Shown here: positions 35,450 to 47,953 of the stretch, in pieces
Numbering within the stretch: position 1 is the stretch's first letter
Layout of the letters: every line of letters starts with the position of its first letter
Origin: Asterias rubens
Taxonomy: Eukaryota > Echinodermata > Asteroidea > Forcipulatida > Asteriidae
DNA: 64,000 nucleotides
NCBI RefSeq assembly: GCF_902459465.1
Contig: NW_022985707.1
Span: 161,231-225,230, forward strand
Direction of reading: 5' to 3'
The notes under the pieces: model-generated
What the model was told of the DNA's origin: nothing
What the model saw: only the letters and a program-made list of their open reading frames with translations
Databases searched by the model: none
Program-made: the position numbers and the translations under genes

Positions 35450-37016
35450 TAGAGGTTTAAGGGATCTGGCATCTTAGATGTTTGGTAGCAGCGGGTGTCA
35501 TTGCAGATGGTTCTGTTGATCAGGCCCTTCGTTGGAAACATTTTGAGCGCAGGATTTGATGCCTGTGACTCTTCTATGAGACTTAGCTCTGACTTTCAAA
35601 CAGTGCTAAAGAACTTTCAGATTCACATGATGAACGAAGTACATTGCTGATCTAAATGACCTAGTTGACACACTCTCTTCAAGTACTTTGAGGGTTCCTA
35701 ACAAGCAGAATACTGGATTTCCTTCATGGAAATGGTGCAGATTCTGACTCAAAATACCCAAGTCATCAGAACGAGCAACTGGACAGAGTTCAAGTCTAAC
35801 TCAACCTCATGCTTCCATGGATGTGAATCTATGACAATGACACGTATGGTCGGCATCCTCCCGATTTTACGGCAATACTTGATACCCTTCCTCAGACCAG
35901 GCTGCAATCAAGGAAAGCGGTATGTTTGCCCAATCAATGATTGGAAAACCATAATCATGTGTCGCCCTTGACATTTTGATAGAGCCAACAGTGAATAAGG
36001 GCTCTAAGCTAAAGTCTGGATGGCTGGCAACTCCGAACACTGAAAAGCAACTCCTTTCAGAATGTGAATAACGAATCGTGTGGGAGCACTTCGATTCCTG
36101 CAGTCAAGAATCTCCCAGCCTCTGAAGTTCTTGTTGCCGGCTTGTTATCGGCAGAGGAGGATGGCAAAAGCAGAGTGAATAAGTTCTTGAATGAGAGATT
36201 GTACTCAAAAAACAAGTCTTTAAGTGACCGAATTCCTCATAGCAAGCATCAGAACTTTTCAAATCAAGAATTGAAGAGAGGATAAAGGAAATGGAGTGTA
36301 AAGCTTTGGACTATGTTCTTTGGCTGGTCGAAACGAGTGGTGCCCTAAATCTAGAAGACACCCTGCATCATCGTGTTACTGAGTGCCTTGCAATCTTCAA
36401 CGTCAATGGAACCATGCTTAAGACACAGAAAAGCAAGCTCCAGCAAAATCTTACTTTGACTATCATTCCAGAGCCTGATGCATACACATCTACATTTTGT
36501 TTTGTCGATATGGGCCTCATATGGCGCTTGACCACTCCTATCACTGAAGACAGAGTTCACTTGGGGGTGATTATGCAGAAAAGCTGGTGCACTCTGTTCT
36601 AGCAAGACACAAGCATGCTCAGCGAATTATTTGCGTCAATGATTCATACGATCAAAGACAGCGAGCGCAGATTGCGCCAAAACAAACTGCCAATCAGCAA
36701 TGTTTTCATGAAATCAGAAGATAAATCTCCTTCATGTAAATACTTCCATGCTCTCCTGAGCAAAGCTGAGAACAAGTTTTCCTTCAAGAAGCATTCCTGG
36801 GAACAGCAGAATCAACCATTATTGAGACCATCTACTGTAGTAGGCAGGACTACCAAGAATCTTTCTACACGCAGTCTGATGCCAGAGCTTAATTGTGCCC
36901 ATGCAGAGGCAGACATGGCCATGTTCACCATCTACATTGTGCTCCGTTCTGAAAGTGAGTCTGTAAGCCACAGTTCATACAGTGATTCAGCTGGTGATAG
37001 TGAAACTGACATGTGA
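35450..37016 (+). pseudogene. Decayed transposon-encoded protein of unknown family
   Basis: Three adjacent frames (36064-36285, 36291-36602 and 36615-37016), plus coding-like text from about 35700, read as one protein broken by stops and shifts. Visible pieces include 'EVLVAGLLSAEEDGKSRVN', 'IKDSERRLRQNKLPISNVFM' and 'NCAHAEADMAMFTIYIVLRS', the last followed by an acidic Ser-rich end at 37016. The E-A-D box followed by a hydrophobic stretch recalls an uncharacterised nuclease-like domain I associate with repeated invertebrate genes; that link is from memory and uncertain. It lies between inverted arrays at 33.2 and 37.1 kb, so a transposon origin is likely. Confidence 0.6.
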
Positions 37017-37074
37017 ATCTTGGTTTAAGAGGTAAGGATGGTTCCAGAACTATGAAAACTTTAAAATTAGTTTG

Positions 37075-37560
37075 TAATGCCAGAATTAGTGGAAAATGAC
37101 ACCCTATTTGTTCTTAAAGCTCCCTTGCGCCAGAGCTTTCACATTTCATATTTCAAGATGGCGACGACGGCTATCTTAAATTTGGAGGTCAGATGATCCC
37201 AAACTCTACAATTACCATTCCAGTGGAATTGAAATGCCATGAAAAGTGGAAATCGACATCCTACATTTCATTATATTTCTTTTGATGCCTAAAGCTGTTA
37301 CAACTCATAATTTTCAAGATGGCGACGGCGGCTATATTGGATTAAAAGGTCAAGATGGTCCCCAAACTTTACAATTGACACTCCAGTGTATTTGTCATGC
37401 CAGATATAGTGGAAAAGGACATCTCTTTTGTCCGTCTAGGTCATCTGGTGCCAGAGTTATTACAATTTATGTTTTTCAAGATGGCGTCCGGCGGCCATAT
37501 TGGATTTAGAGGTCAAGATGATCCCAAACCCTTACAATTACCATTCCAGTGTATTTTAAT
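37075..37560 (+). repeat. Right array of ~162-bp repeats, inverted
   Basis: Three to four units of the repeat at 33230-33995 in the opposite orientation, for example 'atagtggaaaaggacatctc', 'ctaggtcatctggtgccaga' and 'aagatggcgtccggcggcca'. Together with the left array they would form long inverted termini for a 4.3-kb element. Confidence 0.85.
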
Positions 37561-38800
37561 CATTAAAACATGGCGGCGCCCAATAACATGTCACGTTAAA
37601 TGTAATTTTTGTACAAGTTTTTTTGGACCAATTTTCAAATCATCACATCTGGACAAAGTCATCATTAATTTTAGTAAGCCATGTGATGATTGTTAATTCC
37701 ACAAATGTAAGGAAGAAAATGAGGTATGTTGGAGTAGTATTGGACTTTTTTAACTGGGAGAAATTTGCAATCAAACTACCACGCATTTTGCGACCTTTGA
37801 AAACTTAGCGTTTAAGACATGTATCGAAGGTGGGCTGTAATGGTGACAGTGATGAGACCGATGTTAAAAGCGGAGCCATGAACAGCTCAACAAGATGGGC
37901 TAGCCCCTCCCCACCCTCCACTCGCGTAGATTGGCTATCACGCGCTTTAACTCAAACTCTCAGATTCACTGAGCGGGGGGTGAGGGATAATCCACATGAT
38001 GGTGCTATTTCAGGGTACAGGCAATCAGGTACACACCACACAAAAACACACAGCTGTGTTAATGGTGCAGACCGAGGACTTCTCTTTGTTCTCCCATTGT
38101 TTGGATATCGTTTATTTTTCAGACGTCCCCATTGGTTTTGTACACAAAATCTACCGAGGACTGTCCCCGGTGTGACTTTTTCCCGGATCCCTTTTGTTTA
38201 AGTCCTCGGTTATCAATAGTAGACATGCCCACGACCACACAGTTTTGAAACCAGAACACTTAGGCAGAATTTGGGGAACTTCTCATTCCCCCTTTCTTTC
38301 TTGCTACATTGCAAAATATGAATGCATTAAAAATTTATGTTCGTATTGTGCACAGTAATTGCCCACACTTGTTTATACACTGGATTGGGGAAGGAAGTAT
38401 AATATTGTATGCATTTAGCATAAAAGAAGTTAGCCGGAATAGGATGGGGAAGTATCGAATTAACCTAGAACCATAACCAAGACACAAAAAAAAAACCCAT
38501 TTCGACAGAAGACTGGATGGTAAGCAACAAAACGCAGAATCAAGTTTCTTATTCACTGGAATCTCTATACAAAATGAAGCATATTATTTTCACAATCATG
38601 GAGGAAGTTGGTGGTTAATCAGGGGGTGTGCCACGCATCTATAGATAGATCGGACTCCACAAAAGGCTCGTTTTGGACGATAACAAGGAATGAAAAGACA
38701 ATAACAGATGCTTCTGTATAATGCATTTTGAGAAACATTATACGATATAGATGTTGTTGTTTTATTAAACCAAAATGTGTAAAAACACAAGAAAACCGTA
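37561..38800. other. Region without a supported gene
   Basis: A fold-back pair 'accgaggacttctc' (38067) and 'aagtcctcggttatc' (38201) suggests a small MITE around 38060-38215, which contains most of the open frame at 37830-38201. A piece similar to the tandem pair near 57003-57265 ('ggaagttggtggttaatcag', 'cacaaaaggctcg') lies at 38600-38670. Confidence 0.45.
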
Positions 38801-40170
38801 ATAGGTTGATTTTGATCCACCTCAAGACAAGGTTACAAATCGTGAAAATTTACGTAAATATTCAAGAGTTGTGCTTCAGTCACAAATATTTACGTGAATA
38901 TTTTCGATTTGGGGCAAAACCCGTCAATATTTACGTAAATAATTCACGTACATATTGGATGTTTGATATCTCTTAAGGGCCATCATACAGAAATGTATTC
39001 TCACCAATCATTTACAATTAAAAAGTCACCCATGATCAGATTTTTTTAAACTCGGTTTAAACAAGTTTCTGTAACTTATTTGTAAGTGTAATAGACCTAA
39101 TGGGAGACTTTTTGAAAGCTCTGCCACTAGAGGGCAGCAGACCTACCAGGTAAGGGTGCACAACTCCTATAGCAAACAATGGTAAATGCTAAAAATTTAA
39201 AAATACTCAAAAAATATTTAGAAGTCTCTCAGCCTCTTGAAAATTAAATCAGATACATGTCATACAACTAAACTTTAGATTTCTTCTCAATTTTTGGTAG
39301 GTCAGCATTTTGGATTTTTGCTAATTACCCTAGAAGAAACACTCCCAAAAACTCAAGCACACCGCTTGTTATCCTTGGGGAACTCGTGTCCAGTACGTCC
39401 TGTTCCAGAACAGTTTGGTTTATGCTGGCAATGTGTTATGAAAAACAAAATACAGTTTGGCTAAATCTAAAATACAAAATCAAAAACACGCAAAACACAA
39501 GGTATTTGCTGTCAATGACCGTCACTCATGCGTCTCCTATTCCTAAGTTGTTGACATTACCTGGTGAAGAGCGCCCTCTCTTGGTGATTGGCAGATAGTC
39601 TAAAGTTTCCTATTGCTTTGATTCCTCCAATTCAACGCATTCTCAAGTGTAACAAATTCGATGCTAGAAGGAAAAAAACAAAATAGCCTGGTTCCTTTTT
39701 GTACGAGAAATACTGACCAAGATGGCGGCATTGTGGTAAAGGTCAATAATGATTATAACCTTTTAGTTATTTTTTTTTTGTCTCCAGTTAATAATGCTGG
39801 CTGCTGCATTATGGATATGATTGACAGAAAGTCTTTGGACATTTGCCAGTCTGTGATGAAGAAACAGAAGTCGGGTCGCATTCTCAATGTTACCAGCCTT
39901 GCTGGATTCCAAAGTATGTTTATAATCGGCAAGGAGTAGGATTGTCGATTTTCAGACCTTTCAGTAAAGATGAGACTATCTACCCAGCATTTAATAGCCA
40001 TGCTGTCGACTTCACCGAAACTCTTTTTAACTTAGGATTAATCTTAGGACTTAGGGTGAGAGTTTTATATCCAAAGCGTTGTTAGGACGCATTGAACCCA
40101 TCCTAAGTTAGGACGAGTTACTCATCCTAACTCTAAATAGGATTAATCCATAGCGTTTCGTGAAATAGGC
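38800..40170 (+). repeat. Duplicated segment of dehydrogenase intron 2-exon 3-intron 3
   Basis: Two blocks match the gene downstream: 38800-39020 matches 43560-43760 (shared 'caaatatttacgtga' motifs and 'gttaagggcca'), and about 39630-40170 matches 43890-44470. An extra block (about 39070-39630), including one arm of a MITE, separates them here. It is a partial segmental duplication that carries the exon-3 remnant. Confidence 0.75.
39788..39913 (+). pseudogene. Pseudo-exon: copy of dehydrogenase exon 3
   Basis: After the same acceptor ('gtctccag') the copy encodes VNNAGCCIMDMIDRKSLD and later SGRILNVTSLAGFQ, nearly identical to true exon 3 at 44045-44224. It is 126 bp instead of 180. Exactly 54 bp (18 codons) are missing between two 'gatg' words, removing the segment with the catalytic Asn of 'DVNYWG'. 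The donor changed from 'caaggtatgt' to 'caaagtatgt'. No copies of exons 1, 2, 4 or 5 are near, so it cannot give a working enzyme. It lies upstream of exon 1 and so is outside the likely transcript. Confidence 0.85.
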
Positions 40171-40541
40171 TGCATGTACCTGAACCTTATCTTCCCATAC
40201 TCATTCAATGTTCCGTTGATTGTTACCATTTTTGTGCAATAGGCCTATATCTAACTAATTTTCTGGCATAACCAATTAATTTTCGTGCGCTACTAATTAG
40301 TTTATAAGTTAGGCAAACAAGAATTTTTTCATGACTGATTATTGTTAGTCAAAACCATACATGGCTATCTTTAAATGAGTAAAATAAGACAGTGTGCATG
40401 ACTAACTTTTATTAGTCAATCTCGAGTTTTCAGGGATGGATGCACATCCGCTCATAAAAACGTATTCAAAAAAGTTTAAAAATGTGTTTTATTGCAATTC
40501 TTCTTTTTTTGGCGGGTAGGGCCTTATCATAGCATTTACCA

Positions 40542-41048
40542 TTAAAGTCACCTGGAAATATAATTTTTTCTTTCAAACATAAGAGTATATGCTAACGAAC
40601 AATAAAACAATTTTTTTAGTAATTATTTGTCACGATTTATATGTTTAAAAAATATATGAAGTTGTTTTGGGCTGACTCCGCCTACCCCTTTTGTGACGTC
40701 AATCGAGGCAGACTTTGCCTGCAATGCGTATAGTAAACACACGTGCAAAGTACATGTACGTCCAAGTCGTGAGTTGTTACATTTTTTTTGAATCGTACAA
40801 ACTCACGACTTGGTCCGTACATGTACTTTGCAATTGTGTTTACTCTACGCATTACAGGCAAAGTCTGCCTCGATTGACGTCACGAACAGCGCCCTCTCGG
40901 GTCGGGGTCTACTCTTAAATTTGTAAATAACATAAGAACTGATTTTTTAAAACCTTAGTTAACTGTTTATTCACATTCCACTCATCAAAACACATGTATT
41001 AGTGACAAAAGCTTTATTTTGAAAAAATCCACTTCCAGGTGACTTTAA
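40542..41048 (+). mobile_element. Kolobok-like element, copy 2, next to the dehydrogenase promoter
   Basis: Bounded by TTAA on both sides with inverted ends 'aagtcacctgg' and 'ccaggtgactt'. Internal inverted blocks: 'cgtcaatcgaggcagacttt' on the left and 'aaagtctgcctcgattgacg' on the right, and 'gtacatgtacgtccaagtcg' against 'cgacttggtccgtacatgta'. About 507 bp. The THAP stub seen in copies 1 and 3 is deleted here. It ends 16 bp before the TATA box at 41064. Confidence 0.8.
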
Positions 41049-41063
41049 ACCTCTCTCAAGCGA

Positions 41064-41100
41064 TATATAAAAGGGAGACTGTACTTGGTTTAGTCACTTC
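41064..41100 (+). promoter_or_regulatory. Core promoter of the dehydrogenase gene
   Basis: TATATAAAA at 41064-41072 is followed by TCACTTC at 41094-41100, which fits the initiator pattern YYANWYY with the A at 41096, 32 bp after the TATA start. This predicts a 5' UTR of about 79 nt before the ATG at 41175. Seen in sequence; start-site use is inferred. Confidence 0.7.
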
Positions 41101-41174
41101 ATAGTTAAGGTTTCCCAGCGGAACGAAGCTTTGAAAGTCGTAGACCAACTTACAGTAATTTTACATCAAAAGAA

Positions 41175-44100
41175 ATGGCGCCCAGAACTGTATTAATAAC
41201 TGGATGCTCATCTGGAATTGGTTTAGCTACGGCGGTACTCTTAGCAAAGGAGTCGCAGCATGAGTTTAAGGTAAACTTTTCAATTTAATTGGACACTTGT
41301 AAGTATGTTGTGCCTGTCCGCGTTTTGGATGTGGGCTATGGGTTGTTTTTCTAACACTCATTCAAAATTAAGAAAGTCATATCCAATATCGATGTACAAC
41401 GTACGGGAAATTAAGTCCAGTATCGAAACTCGAATGTATGAAAGGTAGAGACACTTCTTATTGTTTTATTGTCTGAAAGACAGATGTTCCCTGGGCCCAC
41501 ACACTAAAGGTTGAAGCATTCGAAAAATGTTCACACTGGTTAATGTATCACTTTCGAGGTGCACTACAATTTCCGTTGCTTCTTTATGGGTCCCTCCACA
41601 GTCTCACGAATGTCCATGCGTATTATATATTTAGTTGTCTTATCAAAACAACTATTTATTTTCTAAACATCCAATTTAAATTGCCTTTGTTTTGATTTTG
41701 GTTGTGATTTTGATAATGTTGAATTGGAAAACTAACAAGTTTGATTGATTGAATTCAAAAGATTGAGTTTTTGTGCTCACATAATATTTTGTTTGTGAAC
41801 AACATAATGGGTCCATAAGACTTAGTTTGCCGTCCAACACTTTTTTTCAACCTCTTGAGTTTACCCACCCAGAAATCACTGTTATTGTCTTTGACAATTA
41901 CCAAAGGTGTCCTGTGCCTTTCACTATACTGTACACTGTGTAAACAATATTATGCCTTTGGCGGGGAAAAAAAAACACTTTCAGTGGGAAACATCGCAGG
42001 CCCGTCATCTTTATGTGACTTCTGTTAACATACCCAGATTTGTTGTTGCTCAGATTTGATATGTAGCTATAATTTTACGAAGCATTCTTGTAGAACGTCG
42101 TAAGCAGTTTGTGTTATTTGTTACTGTTTAATTTGAACGTATCTTTGCAAAAGCTATGACCCATGAGCTAGTGCTTCTCATATTGAATCAGCCACAGTTG
42201 AAATATTAATGATAAAATTGTGCACACTCAGTATAGGTCCAATGTGTTTTTGCGGGTAGATCAACATCCAATGAATTTCGTGCAGGCGATGTGTTGGTTC
42301 GCAATTCAAGGCAAATTATGACAACAAGACTTTTTTGGAGAGCTGTTGATATTAGAACATTGTTAGAAACGACCCATTTGAATTGAGAACGTCTCACCTA
42401 CACAAATATTCTTGCAGCTTCGGCGACCATTACAAATTAAGCCCAATGCACATATTCGTTATTTTCAGTCTGCGTATTATTTTTATTTTTAATTTAAATC
42501 TTGAGACATACACAATAGTTACAAGTTGTACATGGGCTGCCAAGGTTAAAACAAAAGTATAAAAACTTTCACAAAAAGATGTGTAAAACCAGACCCCTGC
42601 CAACGATAAAAGTATAATTATACAATATAAAAAAGTGATTGCACTGAAACATTTAAAAATCACACAAAAGAAAACAATAAAACACAAGCAAAACCAGACT
42701 ATTGGAGAAACAAAACTGCACCCACAACAAAACACCGTAACAATAAGAGGAAGGGACAACAATATAAAAATAATAACCAAAGAATGGACTAAAAACCATC
42801 AAAAAAAAAAAAAAAAAAATGGCACAGAGAGCAACCGCACAGATTCACACAAAACCCACAGGGCCCGAGGACCATGATAGCAGAAAGCCTCCCCCAAACA
42901 CCACCCACTGAGGCGCTACAGCTCCCGAGAAATGAGTAAAACAAGTCACAGCACAATCTTAGTCTCAGCATATCGCCAACTGAGAGTCTTTGACAACTAT
43001 CACAAATATACCAGGCCTGGATTTACGAGGAGGCCGCAGATGCCATGTCTTATGTTGCCCCGGTCTCGGCCTTGGTGCCCCTTCAAAAAAGTTCCATAGA
43101 GTTTAAGAACTTGCAATGGAAGTGCCTTGCCCTCTCAAAGGAGAAAATGCAGGACTTGGTCAACCCTGTCTTTAAAACCATCAATTACATGCAAAGTTTT
43201 ACGCCAATGGTTGAAAGAGCCATGATTGGTTCTGACAGACACCAGTGATTACCAAACCAGTTATTCAATGTCCCGCTGATTGTTACAGGTGTACGCAACG
43301 ATGCGAAACCTGAAGTCCAAAGCCAACTTGGAGAATGCTGCAGGGGACACTCTGAATAAGACTCTATATATCCGGGAACTTGACGTCACCAAAGAGACAA
43401 CCATCACGACAGTGGTTGACGAGATTTTGCGAGACAATGGGTCTATGGACATCCTTGGTTGGTAGTTGTTCTTTCTCTGCCAGAAACTTTCTAGTTTGTG
43501 AACTGAAAGGCTAATCCAGCGGTATCCATCTAAAATGTTGGAACATCGAGTAAATTGGGGTTGATTTAGGTTTTTGACCATTCCACGACAAGGTTACAAA
43601 TTGTGAATATCGAACGCATATTAAAGAGTTGTGCTTTAGTCACACATATTTACGTGACCCCGACTTTGGGGAAAAACCGTGAATATTTACGTAAATATGT
43701 TTGATGTCTGTTAAGGGCCACCATACATAAATGTATTCGTACCAATCATTACAATAGACCTTTATCACGGTGCAGCCATTTTGATTTTACTCCAGACCTT
43801 TCCAACTCATCGTAACCAAACTTTGACCGGACGAAATAATAGTCTGGTACCACTTGTGTAATATACATTAATGCTCCAGTTGTCTTTATTTTCTCCAATT
43901 CAACAAAGTATAACCAATCCGAGGCTAGAAGGAAAACAAATAGTCTGGTTCCTTTTTGTACGAGGAATACTCCAAGATGGTGACAGCGTGATACAGGTCA
44001 ATAATGATTATTTGAACCTTTTAGTTATTTTGTTTTGTCTCCAGTTAATAATGCTGGCTGCTACACTATAGATATGATTGACAGAAAGTCGTTGGACATT

Positions 44101-46848
44101 TGCCAGTCTGTGATGGATGTCAACTACTGGGGAGTGGTTCGAACTGTAAGAGCTGTGCTGCCAGCGATGAAGAAACAGAAGTCGGGTCGCATTCTCAATG
44201 TAACTAGCCTTGCTGGATTCCAAGGTATGTTTATAATCGGCAAGGAGTAGGATTGTCGATTTTCAGACCTTTCAGTAAAGATGAGACCAACTACCCAGCA
44301 TTTAATAGCCATGCTGTCGGCTTCACCGAAACTCTTTCTAACGTAGGATTAACCTTAGGACTTAGGACAAGTTAAGTTCCGTATCCAAAGGACGCATTGA
44401 GCCCATTCTAAATTAGGACGAGTTACTCGACGTCCTTATTTGAGATAAGATTAATTAATCCTACTCGGCTGCATTAATCAACCGTCAACGAGTGGCACGA
44501 ATATGGGCTTTGACGAGATGCCAAATGTTGTCACCTGCATGAACTCAGTTTTCGAGGTCAAACAAAATAGTCTAACCACATTCTCAAAAGAAACCCCCTT
44601 TATTGGATTTATCAAACAGCAAATGTGATTTAAATCAATGTCACAACAGTCAACTTTATTAAAAGGGCTTTGTTTGAGTTAAAGGTGTTTTTGTATTGTC
44701 GAAAATTACAGCCGATTGTGGTCCATCGGTACGAGTCTTTTTCTATACCAATCTCAAGTCACGTGATCACATGCGAACATTGGTAGCAAAATCGGTCTAT
44801 TATCTTGACCTTGCATTGCTGTCACGTTTTTTTAAAGGCTTGTTTAAATGACATCAACTAGCAGATATTTGCTCAACCAAAACGTTACCTTGGAATCAAT
44901 ATCACAATAGAACTTTATACCGTATACACGAATAGTTAAGACATGCTGGTACACGTGCTTGTGGTTTCAAATATTCTTGAATATCCCGGACACTAAACTT
45001 TATATCGTACACGGGTGGTGAATACATGATGGTACCGGTACATACATGTACTTCAAGGACAACGTACTTTTACTATTGATATTAACAGATATACTGTTTA
45101 TTTTGAGTGGGAGAAGAGCTAGCTGTGGATAAGGCGACTACGGTCCATTCAACTCAATTGGTGGTACCGGTGTCGCATGCAAATGTCCTCTATGCAATAC
45201 TATCCGGACGACATTATTGCACGCCGGACGGTTCTGCATATGCAATTGTGTCCGCCCTGAACTACTGCATAATGCAATTGTGTCCGCCCGGACACATTTG
45301 CATATGCAGTTGTGTCCGCGCCCGTGCAAGACTGAGCCGTCCTTGCAGTAAATTAAACGACGGAACACGTTCGCCATTTTGTACAAGCTAAGTGCATGTC
45401 ATGAATGACATGGGAAAAGTTCGACCGTTGGGTTTTCGCTGCAATCATAACATACGTGAATATTTATGCTGCATATATACGTAGGTTCAGTGCATGCACG
45501 CTCGCTTTAAGCGCGCACATGTGTACAGTCATGTACATGTCCGCCGGACGGTTTTTGCATAGCCCCGGACACGATTGCATATGCAAATGTGTCCGGAGCG
45601 GACAGTATTGCATGGCGGGCACATTTGCATCTGACAACGGTACATGAAATTCGTGTATAATGTATTTCCACACAGGTATCCTCCTTTGTAGCCTGGCCTC
45701 ATTGACCAATATTAAGTACTTCGTCTCCCTCTCCACACCTTTGATCTTGTCCCTTGTGTTTATGTCTTGGTGTGGTCAAAGCCACAAGAAGATAGAATAA
45801 TTTAGCGAAAATTGAGCTCTGTAAAATTGTTTTGGTAATTTAAATATTTATTATTGACTACAAAATTGTTAAACCACGGCTGTATAAGTCTTCAGTTTCT
45901 GTATTGTACATGCCTAGGGAGAGGTATAATTATTATAACTGACTAATTAGTTTGTTCTTTAGTAAACAGGTGATGTAGTGTACTGTAATGTAATGTAATT
46001 GTTAGAATCATTAGACCTCTATTAAAATAACATTAAATAGTTACTTGAATTAGTTATAACACTCTCTTGGCTGGCCCATATGATCCCCATGATGTGCGCC
46101 ACCCATATTCAGATTGCTCATACGAATCCCATGTATAAATGCCCATATGGGATAACCAAGGTTGTTTTTTTCCAGATGGGCCCATTATGTATCCCTTAGT
46201 TTATTTGGGCCAACCCATATTGGGCCCATATCAATCTTTTCATGCGGGATCAAATGGTGCCCTTATGGGTTACCCCACATGTTAGCCCATAATGGGACCC
46301 ACATTTTGTCGCATTTGGCCCATGTGGGACCTACCCATGTGCCCCTATATATTAATCAGTTCAGGATCAGCAGGGGCCCATATGGATTAACCCATGTGGG
46401 GCCCGTATCTTGGCTCATTCGGACCCATGTGAACGAATGCTACCTGTGACATTCGTGTATATTGGTCAATCAGGGAACGAAAACCATATAGGAATAAATG
46501 TAATCCACAAAGTCATCTGCAAGGGTTGATGGTCAGAACAGTTGAGCAATTTAATATTATTTAAGTCTCCCATTGGCCCAATATAACATAACTTCTTCTG
46601 TTTAGCAACCACATTAAGGCATGAGTCAAAAAAAGCTGTTAAAAGTTTTCCTGACAAAGTGCACGGAGCCCCCTATATACATCAAACGCCGTAAAACAAA
46701 ACAAAAATATAAAAAAATGCAGTGTTTTGGTTTTGCAATACAATAACGTTCAATTGGTAACACCTGTGATTGCTATTCCGAAAATATATACTCAATAAAC
46801 ATTTTTTGACAAATTCTTAGACAGTTTAATCGCTGGACTTGACAAAAT

Positions 46849-46886
<38 letters not shown>

Positions 46887-47843
46887 TGGTTTCAGGTTTT
46901 CCTTTCTTTGCCACCTATACATCTTCAAAGTTTGCCGTTGAGGGCTTCTCCGAATCCATTGCTTCAGTATTGCGTGACGCATACAACATCAGGTAAACTC
47001 AACTATTATGATCGTAATGTTTGAATCTTTGCATGCTGTGGATAAATAGAAAGGAACTATAAAATAAATGCAAACTTATGGGTAAAACCTTGTTCATTTT
47101 GTTCAAGCTTAAACTTAAGCTCAACCACCAGCAGTAGTCCAGCATTCTCCCGAAGACGAGCAGACAGTTCAAAACGTCGAGACCCACACCGGTTCTTGTC
47201 ATAGCCATCACTCTCTATAAAGAGATCTACACGTGGTTGTACCCTCAAGATTACTCTTTATTTAAAAAAAAAATCCGATTATATTATGATTCGGTCGGAG
47301 GCTATGGGTTTTCGCAGAAAAGCGAACTTTGTCGCACTATAGCCAAGCTTGAGTTTTAGATGTGGGCGGGAAAACTCCAGAGAGTTATTCACAAGAAAAC
47401 CCATGCAATCAGGTAGTGACTGGAAAAGGCAGGTCCACATGGTGCCCCTATAGTGAAATTCGAACCAGGGTTGAAGCGGTGGAAGTTTATTATGAATTTT
47501 GTTTATTATTTTCTTAAGAGTTTCCATCGTGGAGCCAGGACCAGTGGCGACACCGCTTGCAGTGATACAGGCTAATGACAAGCCAACTTTCGATGGCTCC
47601 GAAGCCGACATGGAGAAAGTTTTTTTCATTCGCCGCAAGTACCTGAAGAGTATGTCTCACGTCTTACAGACGTCTGAGGAAATAGCACAGTTGCATCGAG
47701 AGATAATACTTAGCGAAAATCCGCATATGCGGTACCAGAGTAGTGAGTACGTGAAGGAAATCGCCGCAGCCAAGTTCAAGGATACAAGTACAGATGATGT
47801 CCTCAATGAATTGAAGCGGGGTATAATAGATCCAAAGCAATAA
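41175..47843 (+). CDS. Short-chain dehydrogenase/reductase, RDH8/HSD17B1-like
   Basis: Five exons: 41175-41270, 43289-43457, 44045-44224, 46896-46992 and 47519-47843; phases 0, 1, 1 and 2; 288 residues. All introns are GT-AG. Classical SDR features are complete: TGCSSGIG cofactor loop (9-16), Arg38 after YATM as in NADP(H)-preferring relatives, LDVT with Asp64, NNAG (90-93), catalytic Asn115, Ser143, Tyr156 and Lys160 (YTSSK), and EPGPVATP near residue 190. Overall wording matches vertebrate retinol dehydrogenase 8 and 17-beta-hydroxysteroid dehydrogenase 1, which reduce retinal or estrone; the substrate here is unknown. It is slightly shorter than those (about 310-330). No signal peptide or membrane anchor is seen. 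An AATAAA at 47839 overlaps the stop. Kolobok-like elements flank it at 40542 and 47954. Confidence 0.93.
43560..43760 (+). repeat. Source block of the intron 2 duplication
   Basis: Contains 'gtgctttagtcacacatatt' and 'gaatatttacgtaaatatg', matched at 38800-39020. The following 'atagacctttatcacggtg' is a MITE arm related to 20861-21038. Confidence 0.65.
45161..45645. mobile_element. Fold-back element in dehydrogenase intron 3
   Basis: Ends 'ggtaccggtgtcgcatgcaa' and 'tttgcatctgacaacggtac' are inverted copies. The interior repeats 'tgtccgcccggacac' and 'tgcatatgcaa' words in both orientations. No coding capacity. Confidence 0.7.
46075..46445. repeat. Degenerate 'gggcccatatgggtt' repeats in intron 3
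   Basis: Irregular repeats of self-complementary words such as 'gcccatatggg', 'acccatgtggg' and 'ggcccatatgg' about every 25-40 bp. Likely a decayed minisatellite. Confidence 0.65.
46850..46884 (+). repeat. Poly(T) tract before exon 4 acceptor
   Basis: A run of about 34 T residues directly upstream of 'attggtttcag' at exon 4 (46896). It forms an unusually long polypyrimidine tract and is likely length-variable. Confidence 0.8.
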
Positions 47844-47953
47844 AATAGGTCAGATTCAGACTTTATTTTTATCTAAAATAATGCTTAGTACATAAAGTGT
47901 TTTGCCACCGAAGGAAGAACAAGTTGGGCCTACTACGTACTAGGGGAAAACAA

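Noticed and set aside
37830-38201. 123-codon frame as a gene
   Set aside because: Most of it overlaps a fold-back with 'accgagga' and 'tcctcggt' ends; no domain or splice support.
42430-42780. Hydrophobic 116-codon minus-strand frame as a membrane protein
   Set aside because: It comes from A-rich low-complexity DNA in dehydrogenase intron 1; no start context, splice sites or homology seen.
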